Source: Pyrenochaeta sp. MPI-SDFR-AT-0127 (taxonomy: Eukaryota; Ascomycota; Dothideomycetes; Pleosporales; Cucurbitariaceae). Taken from it: DNA of 64,000 nt. Positions 35,304-45,240 of the stretch are shown in pieces; within the stretch, counting starts at the first letter, position 1; the number at the start of each line of letters is the position of its first letter. The DNA is taken from positions 62,001-126,000 of the forward strand of contig JAGTJM010000027.1 in assembly GCA_020747015.1 (NCBI GenBank), given 5' to 3'. Both the position numbers and the translations under genes were made by a program. Below the pieces are notes generated by a model. It searched no databases. It saw nothing but the letters and a program-made list of their open reading frames with translations, and had not been told where the DNA came from.

Positions 35304-36311
35304 ATGCCGCATAAACACAGACGTATAGAGGATGACGAGTCACAGTAGGATAATTCTGTGCCTCAGCATTGCGCATCAACTGCTAATCATACCCCGTGTA
35401 GATTCAGCCTCCCGCCAACCGTCCACGCCGCCCCTCTGCCCGTGGGCAAGGCACGCACGTTCAACACAGCTCCAAAAGGCAAGAAGAGAAAAGTAAGCCA
35501 TATAGAGGGCTATGGAGTGGATGATACGCCCAAAGCCTTCCAACGGCTCATGGCATTCTCGAAGAACGGAGTCAAGAAACGGTCTGGGTTGGATGACGGA
35601 CTTGTGAAGACGAAGAAACAAAAGAAGGCAGAGCAAGCTGCTGCTGGAGATGCAAATCCAGATACTACGAGCAAAAGCGAAGAACAAGCGCAACCGAAAC
35701 CGGCGCTAAAGATTCAACCTGGCGAATCACTGGCAGAATTCCGAGCGCGAGTAGATCAAGCCTTACCGCTGACCGGCATCGCAAAATCCAGCAAGAAAGT
35801 TGCTGGCGTAAGCGATCACCGTGTAACGAAGCACGAACGGAAACTCAAACGCCTACAAAAAGGCTGGCGAGAGGAAGAAGCGCGCTTACGAGAGAAGGAA
35901 ATGGAGGAGAAGGAGTTGGCAGAGGAAGACCAAGACGAAGAAGCCGCTATGTGGGAAGACAAGACATCTGACCTTCCATCTTCATCCACCGTAAATGGCA
36001 AGAAAAGGAAAACCAAGAAGGGGAAGAGGAAGATGGTCGTAGGCGAAATAGACAACAACAGCGAAGACGAATGGGAGGCATTGAAACGGAATAGAGAACA
36101 GAGAAAGGGTTTACACGATGTGGTGTCTGCACCACCGACTTTCGACAAAGTGCCCAGAGAAATTTTCAAAGTGAAGAATGGGGCTGGTGCCAAGGTGGGC
36201 AACGTACCAAACAGTGTGGGTAGCTTGAGGAAGAGAGAAGAGATCGGAGAAGAGAGGAAGACTATAATTGATACCTATAGAGAGCTCATGGCGTCGAGAA
36301 GGAAGACATAG
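35304..36311 (+). CDS. Basic coiled-coil nuclear/nucleolar-type protein (CCDC137-like), unknown function
   Basis: Exons 35304-35344 and 35402-36311 (57-nt intron ending TGTAG) give 316 residues. The first exon encodes MPHKHRRIEDDESQ and the second opens FSLPPTVHAAPLPVG, a well-kept Pezizomycotina pattern. Features include KGKKRK (nuclear-localisation type), DDTPKAFQRLMAFSKNG, then IQPGESLAEFRARVDQALP and the KHERKLKRLQKGWREEEARLREKE coiled coil (cited here in part: KHERKLKRLQKGW), an acidic stretch, and a second Lys-rich cluster. The GES...FRRVD-like motif and charged helix recall CCDC137-type proteins and ribosome-biogenesis factors, but that is similarity of style more than a firm assignment. 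Reality of the gene is well supported; function unknown. Confidence 0.82.
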
Positions 36312-36716
36312 ACTCGAAAATGTCACATCCAATTCGACCCCCCAGGAACTTCAACAAGTACCTCAAACCATACTTGCTTCCGTTTTCTTTCCTCTGATAC
36401 AAGTCGTTTCTTGGTTGTCTCGCATTCTTTTCACTGATGTAATCACTGACGTACTCACCGTAATCGACGACTATATAACTTGCCTAATCAGGTAATTTTC
36501 ACTCGGCAAGCTGCACTGACTAAAAGGTAGACTGGAAGAAGATTAATCGATCGAAACTCTGATCACGGTATCAATTTCTTTTAATTATTCTTAGCCAAAC
36601 CATCACCAAGAGTCTGAGCTGAGGATTACGATAATAGTACATGAAGCCAATACACCAACGGATAACCCTTTTTTTTTCAACACTGTTCCGGACCTGAACT
36701 TCATGCGTAAACTTAG
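36312..36716. other. 3' region with a poly-T tract
   Basis: 405 bases after the stop at 36311, AT-rich, with a run of T at about 36669-36678. It is probably the 3' UTR of the gene on the left and flanking sequence of the weak candidate on the right. Confidence 0.4.
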
Positions 36717-37046
36717 TCAAGGCTGCGCGGCTTTCGCTAACATAGGCAGCTCGACAACTTGGTGTGTAGCAGTGTTGCATTGGTTGATGGCAATACGTGT
36801 CAAGGCTTCCAAGGTGGTGGCTGAGATCGAGACACAAGTGCAGCCACCAGAGGCGGCTGTGCCCACCGAAAAGGCCTGAGTGAAGGCCACTGGTCGTTGG
36901 GGAGAAGGTGTGGCGACATATCGCTCCATGGGGTGAATGTCAGCCAGTGTGTCTGGGAGAGCTTGAAGCTGGAGGATGGGTCCATGATAGGGACATGTGG
37001 GTAGGGGCTTGCTCATATTGAATGAGTTTGAGAAGACCTTTGGCAT
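36717..37046 (-). CDS. Hypothetical 109-residue protein, doubtful
   Basis: The frame starts with ATG at 37046 and ends at 36717. Codon choice is reasonable for this genome (many C-ending codons) and the protein is compact: KPLPTCPYHGPILQL, GCTCVSISATTLEALTRIA, ELPMLAKAAQP. No family is recognised and there is no signal peptide. Possible splice signals just upstream (GTACGT at about 37087, acceptors at CCCAG and AAAG) suggest that it could instead be the last exon of a longer gene that I cannot assemble. It may also be chance. Confidence 0.28.
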   Translation of the reverse strand: MPKVFSNSFNMSKPLPTCPYHGPILQLQALPDTLADIHPMERYVATPSPQRPVAFTQAFSVGTAASGGCTCVSISATTLEALTRIAINQCNTATHQVVELPMLAKAAQP

Positions 37047-37940
37047 CGTTAGCCTGGGTCGGGATCATTCAGATGATTAGAACGTACCTCAGAGCAAGCT
37101 TGCTCAATCAAATGATGCTCAGAAGGCCAAGTCAACAGCGAGCAGTTAGCGGTGAAATGTTATTGATATTTTGTTCGGGATCGCGGAGGGAGTCGTGGGG
37201 AGCCAGTGGTTGTCTTATGAAGGGCTACAAATACTGATGAGATGGTCTCGCTGCTGTCATACGCGGACAGATTGGCTTGACAGCAGTTTGACACTGTCTG
37301 GCGAAGCGTCTGAGGCATGTGTTCTCGGTTCTCATTTCAAATACCTTTGACGTGGGGGCAGATAGGGAAATCTTACTTGGGTAGCCTCCGACATCAGTGA
37401 CACAGCGCCGTGCACAAGATTCGGAGCCCATGTAAAGCACAGATCCTCAAGAGGGTCCTTTGTTGAACGGTAAGGAAACGATGGGTTACAATCGGCTAAG
37501 GCCCTGCTCACGCCAGTAGCATTTAGGTTACTGTGACTTAGGGGCGTAAGAAGCAGCAAACCAGCGTTGGCTATGCTAGCCTTGGGCACCCGCCTGCGGC
37601 AATGCATGGAAATCAGGGATGATTTGGCCCGCTGAGATCCGTTTGCAGTGCCTAGAACGGGGACGAGGGAGAAATTTACCCGTTCGAAACAGAGTGGGAG
37701 GGGGGTTTGGGTCTGGGGGCCAAACTTTTGGCTGACTATGACAGGTCAGGAGGGCGCCAGCAGGGCGGCCGTATCCACTTTGGTAGGCGAACGGGGGAAC
37801 ACGCCAGGTCTTGGAACGCGACGAACTTCTATGCATTTTGTTCGGAGCTGCCGTTGATGGGGGCCTGAGTCCATTCTGCGATGCGGCTTTGCCTTGCTCC
37901 ACTTCCCCAGGAATCCCATGTGGAATGTTTCCGCTTGTGG

Positions 37941-38019
37941 CCAATCAACTTTGCACATTGTTGATACCCCACGTGGGTCGGCTGAAAGGGGAACACCTGC
38001 AGCGCCTATAAGAGGCGCT
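37941..38019 (+). promoter_or_regulatory. Promoter-like cluster: CCAAT, CACGTG palindrome, TATA in an inverted repeat
   Basis: CCAAT lies at 37941-37945. The 10-bp perfect palindrome CCCACGTGGG lies at 37968-37977 and contains the E-box CACGTG. A 7-bp perfect inverted repeat, AGCGCCT / AGGCGCT, lies at 38001-38007 and 38013-38019 with a 5-nt centre that forms CCTATAAG. An ATG follows at 38051. Each element alone could be chance; their order and spacing resemble an RNA polymerase II core promoter. Confidence 0.35.
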
Positions 38020-38050
38020 ATTATCGGTACCTGGAACCGAGCCCGACAAG

Positions 38051-38218
38051 ATGGTTACACAGTTAGGCTCTGAGAACATGAGCACAAGCAGGATTTCCAT
38101 AACCTCTGACCGCTTCAACGCCACATGCTCCAACAGAGGGCCGTTTTACACAGAAGTCGAGAACAGAAAGTCGAAAGTGGACCAATCGTCCGTTATATCG
38201 GTGAATGAAACACTGTGA
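38051..38218 (+). CDS. Candidate 55-residue small protein downstream of promoter-like elements
   Basis: ATG at 38051 to TGA at 38216-38218. The product is polar (MVTQLGSENMSTSRISITSD...), with no signal peptide, cysteine pattern or transmembrane span. The only support is its position about 32 bp after a TATA-like element and the CCAAT/E-box cluster. An internal ATG at codon 10 exists. It could instead be the first exon of something longer or the leader of a non-coding RNA. Confidence 0.25.
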   Translation: MVTQLGSENMSTSRISITSDRFNATCSNRGPFYTEVENRKSKVDQSSVISVNETL

Positions 38219-41200
38219 CCCGGAACTCGAGCTTGAGTGAGGCGAGACTGTAGCTCCGTGGTGAAAGCCAGGAGGCATACGATTCCATGCATTGCCCTGC
38301 ATCACTGCTTCGAGGTAGATAGTTGTATGTAAACACCTGAGAGCAATCCAAAGACAGTGGCTGCAGAGATTCAGACAAGCTGGTTCCTTCTGCCTCACAC
38401 TCTGGGGAGCGAAGCGGAATCTATTCCATGCTATCCTTACGACATTCTGTGAAAGGCTACGCTGACATGTGTCTCCAGCATTCCTATCAAGCGGTGTACA
38501 TAAATCGCGCTTGCATGGCTTGAAGATCGTCCATGAAGCTCAGCTGCTCCGAGTGGTGTGGGACATGGGTCCGAGCCAAGTGCGTTATTGAGATTGTTCC
38601 GAAAACAACACTCGCATGACAGGACTTGAGTGCGCAATACTGGAGGGGTCTCCACAAACGTCGCCGCCTGGGAATGGTGGGAACCCCCACGACATCATTC
38701 TGTGGGCTGCCGCCCTAACGCCCTTGTTGAACTTTGTTTGAACCTCAGTCATGTGGAGTAGTGGAATCTACGGTGACGGGGTGGTTCTCGGGAACGAACT
38801 CCCTGCTTAGGCCCTATGGGTTGCAACGGAGTGTGGGCCGTACAAAAGAAAATAGAAGTGACTCAAAGAAAGGACAGACGGTGAAGATGAGAATGTGATG
38901 ATGGGCGAATGAGATGTCTTGGAACGTGCAAGCAGAAAAGAAAATAACTCGTAATCCAAGCAGGCTGAAGGGATCGCGCTTGGAAAGCCAGCCACAGCCC
39001 GCTCGTGTGTCAACCTTGAATAGCCCCGAGAGCACCGCCGAATATATGATCCAATGCTGTAAAAGTACGTAAAGAGGCTGCTGCATGGCTTCAAATGTGT
39101 TGCATTGCCTCAGCTGGGTAGTAGGCTGTTGTCTTGCCTGGGTCGTCCTTTCGCTTGTGGACGGCAGGAAAGCGAACGCCTCATTGATGCTAATAAACCT
39201 GCGTATTTCTCTTTAGGATGAGATGAGACAAAATGACGTGAAATTACCATGGATCTTCAAGCATCGGTGGGATGAGACGACATCGGGAGATGCGGAGAGT
39301 GTGGGGTAGTTTGGATGGGCAAACGGTTCACCCTTGCAAAGTGTAACTGGTCCGTGCATCAAGCCATTGAGAACAGGATAGCTTTCACGTCAACTTTACC
39401 GCCCACATTGTCCAGGAGAACGAAATAATAGGGCTGTTGAAGTTGACTGAATGGCCCATCACCAAGAACCGATTGGTTAGTTTGGAACCCCACCGTTTCC
39501 CTTTCTCATCCCTGTATTTTTCCCAAGGTTTGATCAGGCACCAAAAGCCACTTCTTGACAAGAAAAACAAATTCCGGAGTCAAAAAGGCCTATGATCTAT
39601 CGGCCATCTTCGTTCACCGGCTTTCCATAGCTGCATCACTACCTTGTTTCACATGTTACGCAATCGGCGCACAACTGTCAAGCGGCGAATTAATTTTTGT
39701 GTTTGAATATGCATCTCCGATTCCCAAAAAGGGAAACTCGATGAGAGACATTCTATTGGTAGCCATGAACTTTCCGCCTCACTTTAATTGACCGTTGTTG
39801 TGGAGAAATTCACAGAGAAAGCCTTCCTAGTTGCGATAGCATTAAAACTTGTTGCCATGTTGTCATCTTCCTTGGGCAGCTGATCCGTACCCGGGGAGTA
39901 AATGTCATCCGAGCTATCACCTTTTCAAACATTGAAGCTATGATCTTTTTAGTAGATCTCTGGCATACTTTGACCCACTGGGATCAGATTCACCTCCAAA
40001 GGCGACAACAGTGCTCATTCGGAACCCCGACAGAGCTAATCACATCTTTCCACCCAGTTTTAGATACGCTAGTGAGTTTATATAGGCAATATGGCGGTGA
40101 GGTATTACACTGCATTGCTTTGCAAACTCAATGGCCTAGTACTTGCACTTACCCTAGAGATTTTTTCAAGTCTAGGTTTGGAACATCACGGCATCTTGAC
40201 GAGTGGAAAGATGGTCGGCTAGTGCAGGAACGGCGACGCCATGTGTCACAGTCACAAGGAGAGCCAAGAAATAATAAGCTTGGTGGAAAGCATATTGAGC
40301 TGAAGCGTGTGCAGGAAATTTGAGGGGTCCGAGAGGTGATTTATGGTGCTGTTGAGGCCTGGATTGATATCATGGAAAGGTGTTCCACTTTACATCAACT
40401 GGTTGAGAAAAGTAAAGTCTTACCGTAGGTGAAAATTCGAGACGAGGCTGTAAGTTCCTTTGCGTAACCAATTGACTGTTATTTTTGCATGCCTGGATCC
40501 ATTCGATCACATCAATGTTACAGAGAATCCGAATACTCGCTTAGCCTGTAGCTCTGAGTGTTCTGACGAGTGCACCAAGTATCACTGGCTGAGGAGAAAT
40601 CCTCTTGCGACTCCTATAGCAGTCAAGGCGCCTGTGGGCTAGAGTCGTTCCCACCTCTAAAACCAACATGGTTCAAAGGAACAGAATCGTGATCCAATAG
40701 AGGTAGTCATCAGGTTAGTAAGGACTTTTAATTTTGGATCTGGATTTTGCAGAGTGTGCACATGCCGTTGGCTTGGCGAACTTATACAAATGAAGGTGTA
40801 TATAGTCGTACTCAAATTGTTTTCAGCCCCGCTAAGCAGAGTGTGGATAAAATGCAGTAGCCTCTGACATGCTCAACTTTGTAGTGTTATCTAATACAGG
40901 GCAGACCGCTTCGTATTCGCATTACTCTTCGGCTTGTCGCATGCCTGAGTTTCGAGGTCGCTGACCGCGCAACCATCTTACATTGCCATTGTTGAAGGTA
41001 GCCAGCGACAAGGGTCCGTATTTCTGAGCCCCCAAAATTGGGAAGCTATCGGCCCCACCGAGTCAGTCAGGCTTTCGGACTAAATTATGCTCTGGGTAAT
41101 AGCGCCGCGGCTTGTTGCATGCGGACCGAGCCTTGTAAGCCGCTGCGGTTTCGAATGACATATCTATTGATAGGACGATATATTGTGCAAGATCATTTGG

Positions 41201-42079
41201 CAGGTTCCGCGATTGGCGTGCTCTATATGCGCTTGTCAGGAGAGAAAATCATCGCAATTTGAAATTTCTGCTTCTCTAAAATGATGATGCCCCAGAAGCT
41301 AACCGCAGATGCCATTAACCAGACGGTGTAGGAAGCGTTGGCGTCTGTCGTGGCGATTGCGGTTACTCTAACAGGTGAAGGTGTTATTAACGTACTGATG
41401 AAAATGAGATTATATATTGGCTTCTGTGCTTTGAAACAGGTCTTTGGCTATCTTTTTGGTAGTGCTTCGGTGCTTCCGTACTTTACAGTGTATCTATCTG
41501 CGTCTTACACCTCTCATGTAGGTCCGACGTAGTATTGATGGATTCCGATCCTGAGCCAGTAAGGAACTGACGATAACGATACCAGGTTATGACAAATACT
41601 CTCTTTGAACAATCTGATTTGGGCGGCGTTTAACACAAGTACCTAGCCATGTAGCCTAATACTATGTGATGGGGGCGAAGATGGTGCTCGGTTCGAACAT
41701 CTTACTGCGGGTCTGTCACTCTTGCTGTCAGCATAAACGTGACCTAGGGTTTGATCTTCAGATCCCGCTGAGTTTCAGGGAATTGTAAGGTAAGCTCGTT
41801 AGCTAGTGTCGACCTCTGGTCGTCGTGATAATCTCAAGGTTGAAATCGAAATGACAGTCATGTGGGATGGTGTCTTCTGCGGCACGGCTGTATATTGAAG
41901 CTTTGCTAGCATCGCAATTAACTGGAGAATGCGAACCGCGCGAAGCCCCTTCGTCACCTACTGAAGCGAAAGTCTGAATACCGTGCTTATGAGCGTGTCG
42001 TCGTGGAACGCCCATGATCCGTTATCGATATCACGACCCAAAGCGGTTTGGACTCAGCGCGTCATCCTAGCCATTTGCC

Positions 42080-44972
42080 ATGACCGCGGCTTTAACTTCC
42101 AGAGCTCCGCAACCTCACCTCTCCACTACCCGCCCAATGTCCGCCAATACAGGTGCTCTGAAACGCAAGCACTCGGCCAAGACTATCAAGGAGCTTTTCA
42201 ACACGCAATCGAAGCCAAACGTTGCCGCAGCGCCGCAGTCGCCTACGAATAAACGTACACGGCGAGAGAGCTCCCCAATAGCCAGTACCGAGGTCGCTGC
42301 ACACCCAGTTGCAGTAAGCAACATGAGTACAGCGGACATGTATCATTTCCCGAGTAAAAGAACGGACGTACCGGGTAATGCAGAGGTGGTGGACATAAGT
42401 TCGAGCCCTTCCAACAGCCCCGCAAAGGCTGGCGGGCCGCGGAATGGCTTTCGTAAGGCCGCGCCGAACATGCACGCAAGTAACGGCCCAAAAAGATTGC
42501 TGGTAAAGAATTTCAAGCCTACACGGAGAGTCGATCCAAGGGTATTCCTGGATCAGACATGGCAAAAGATAGATAAAGCGCTCGACACAATCTTTCGACA
42601 GGGCGAGATCGATTTCAGCCTTGAGGAGCTATACCGTGGTGTCGAAAATGTCTGTCGACAAAACATGGCAAAGGACGTGAAGGAAAGGCTTGTCATCAAG
42701 TGCAAAGACTATGTTAGTGGAAGTTTGAAGGCGAAGGTTAAGGAGAGCTTAGGCAGAACCAATGTTGATGTGTTGAGAGCGACATTGCAGGCGTGGGCTG
42801 TGTGGAACAGTCAAGTGGTATGTCCCAAGGAGCTATGCGGATATAGCAGGATACTGATAAGCTGCAGAAATATCTTGACTGGATCTTCTGCTACCTCGAC
42901 CGTGCCTACCTTCTCCCTCGACACGAGTCTCTCCGTGAGATCTCAGTCGACCTCTTTCGCTCCATAATCTTCGAGCATGCTAAGATCAAGAAGTCCATCG
43001 TTGATGGTGCTTGCGATCTTGTTGCAGCTGATCGAGCAGGTAGTGATTTGGATAGTGACACCTTTTCCAAGACGGTCAACATGTTCCATGAAATGCAGGT
43101 GTACACACGGGAATTTGAGCCGCGCTTGATGGAGCTGAGTCAAGGGTATGTCATGAAGTGGGCCGACGCTGAGAGCACAGAAAGGCCTTTGCCGGAGTAC
43201 GTCCGGAATGCAAGGGCTCTCATGGATCGAGAAATGAAGAGAGTGGAGCTTTTCAGTCTACCTAATACCACCAAACGGGAGCTTTTGACGCTACTTGAGG
43301 ATCATCTGATAACCAGGAAAGAGCAAAAGCTCAGTATGTTTCCTACGCATGGCATGTTATCCGGGCATAGGGCTAACTCATGACAGTCAATCAAGATGAA
43401 CTTGCCGATCTCCTTGAGACAAACGCAGTAGAAGATCTCGAGCTATTATATACGCTCCTCGAACGCCGCAAGCTAGGCGCAAACCTACGACCAGGTTTCA
43501 TGAAGTGGATTGAAGACGAGGGTACAGCCATCGTATTTAATGAGAAAGAGCAGGAAAACATGGTCATTCAGCTTCTATCTTTGAAGCGTCAACTGGATAC
43601 TGTGTGGAAGGTGTCATTCCATAGAGATTCGGAGCTCGGCCATGGTCTGCGCGAGTCCTTCGAAACATTCATGAACAAAACGAAGAAGACCAGCGCCAGC
43701 TGGGGTACAGACAACTCGAAGACTGGCGAGATGATTGCCAAGTATGTAGATATGTTATTGAGAGGGGGTGCCAAAGCGATACCGGCGCAATTGAGTCGAA
43801 AGACGGAGAAACCTTCCGCGGCACATGCGGAAGATGACAATGAGGACATCGTGTTCGACGAGGATACAGAAGTAAATAATCAGCTGGATCAAGTCCTCGA
43901 CTTATTTCGCTTCGTACATGGCAAAGCTGTCTTCGAAGCTTTTTACAAGAAGGATTTGGCAAGACGACTTTTGATGGGTAGGAGCGCAAGTGCGGACGCT
44001 GAAAGGAGCATGTTGTCAAGACTGAAGATAGGTAAGTGTCGAGCACAGATCCTCATCGTAGCTCTCTAACATGTTCAGAATGTGGTGCTGGCTTCACCGC
44101 CAACCTCGAGCAAATGTTCCGTGACATCGAACTCTCACGCGAGGAGATGACCTCTTACAAGAACATCAGCGAGGAGCGCAACGAGCAACTCACCCTCGAT
44201 CTTAGTGTCAACGTTCTTTCAGCGTCATCTTGGCCCACGTATCCCACTGTTCCCGTTATCCTCCCTCCGCAAATCCAATCCGCCATCGACAAGTTTGAAA
44301 CACATTACAAAGTGAAGCACTCTGGCCGTAAGTTGGAGTTCAAGCATGCGCTCGCTCATTGCCAGGTGAAAGCCAAGTTTCCAAGGGGTAACAAGGAGTT
44401 GGTTGTCTCTTCTTTTCAAGCAATAGTTCTCCTGCTGTTCAATGGGTTGAAGGAGGATGAACATATCGACTACAACTATTTAAAGGAGGCTACTGGAATG
44501 CGTAAGCTATTCAGACTTCTCAAGTCGACCTCTTTGCTAACAGAACACAGCCCCTGCCGAATTAAATCGAACACTCCAATCACTCGCTTGTGCCAAACTT
44601 CGACCCCTGACCAAACACCCCAGAGGCCGCGACATCAACCCCACGGACACATTCACACTCAATAGTGCCTTTAACGACCCGAAGTATCGCATCAAGATCA
44701 ATACCGTTCAGCTCAAAGAAACGCCACAGGAGAACAAAGAGACTCACGAACGCGTTGCCGCTGACCGTAACTACGAGACCCAGGCCGCTATCGTACGGAT
44801 ACTGAAGGCGAGGAAGAGGATCAGCCATGCAGAATTGGTCAGTGAGACAATTAAGGCTACGAAAAACAGAGGAACTTTGGAGGTTAGTGGAATCAAAAGG
44901 AACATCGATCGTTTGATTGAGAAGGAGTTCCTGGAAAGGGAGGATGATGGATTGTATGCTTATATTGCGTAA
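42080..44972 (+). CDS. CUL4: Cullin-4 type E3 ligase scaffold
   Basis: Exons 42080-42817, 42868-43333, 43387-44031, 44079-44501 and 44551-44972, with introns of 47-53 nt, give 897 residues. An in-frame ATG at 42137 would give 878. The N-terminal tail holds KRKHSAKTIKELF; the first cullin repeat begins at KNFKPTRRVDPRVF. Later parts include LDWIFCYLDRAYLL, FEAFYKKDLARRLL, MLSRLKIECGAGFTANLEQMF (across intron 3), SSFQAIVLLLFN and, after the last intron, PAELNRTLQSLACAK. The C-terminal winged helix has the neddylation region IVRILKARKRISHAELV and ends DDGLYAYIA. Of the fungal cullins it most resembles Cul4, which works with Ddb1 in replication, repair and chromatin-linked ubiquitylation. The assignment to Cul4 rather than Cul3 is from remembered pattern. 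A DCN1 neddylation cofactor gene lies 9 kb further right. Confidence 0.9.
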
Positions 44973-45240
44973 GAAAGCTTGGCACCGCTCCCTAAATGCA
45001 GGCTACGGAAGAACCTTAGCAAGGTGCTTGTGTATTTGTAGTTCAATCTCATCCGACAGCTCTCTTGGCTGGTCAGTATTCATTGGAATAGAAGCTAGTC
45101 GTTCTAATCATCAAGTTTGAAAATTTGTTTTGCACATCATTGCGCATCAGGTAGCCAGGGCAATCCGCTCCGGTAACTGCATATATGGCGGTGCAATCTG
45201 AGGTCGGAGAAGCATGAAAACATCAGTTCTTCTAGGCTGG
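44973..45240. other. Convergent 3' region between CUL4 and the HET gene
   Basis: 268 bases between two converging stop codons. Nothing else is seen. Confidence 0.4.

Larger units (their letters stand above)
37047..42079. other. Gene-poor region of about 5 kb
   Basis: No family is recognised across this stretch. The left part (37.3-39.1 kb) has moderate GC and promoter-like elements near 37.94-38.02 kb. The right part (39.5-41.8 kb) is AT-richer, with frames such as 39940-40323 (+, 127 codons) without motifs. I see no terminal repeats, polyprotein motifs or target-site duplications, so a transposon remnant is possible but unproven. Confidence 0.45.

Noticed and set aside
36600..36700. Poly-T tract as a retroelement tail
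   Set aside because: Only about ten T, no target-site duplication and no coding remnant next to it.
39940..40323. 127-codon plus-strand frame in the gene-poor block
   Set aside because: No motif, AT-rich surroundings, no sign of introns or neighbours that extend it.
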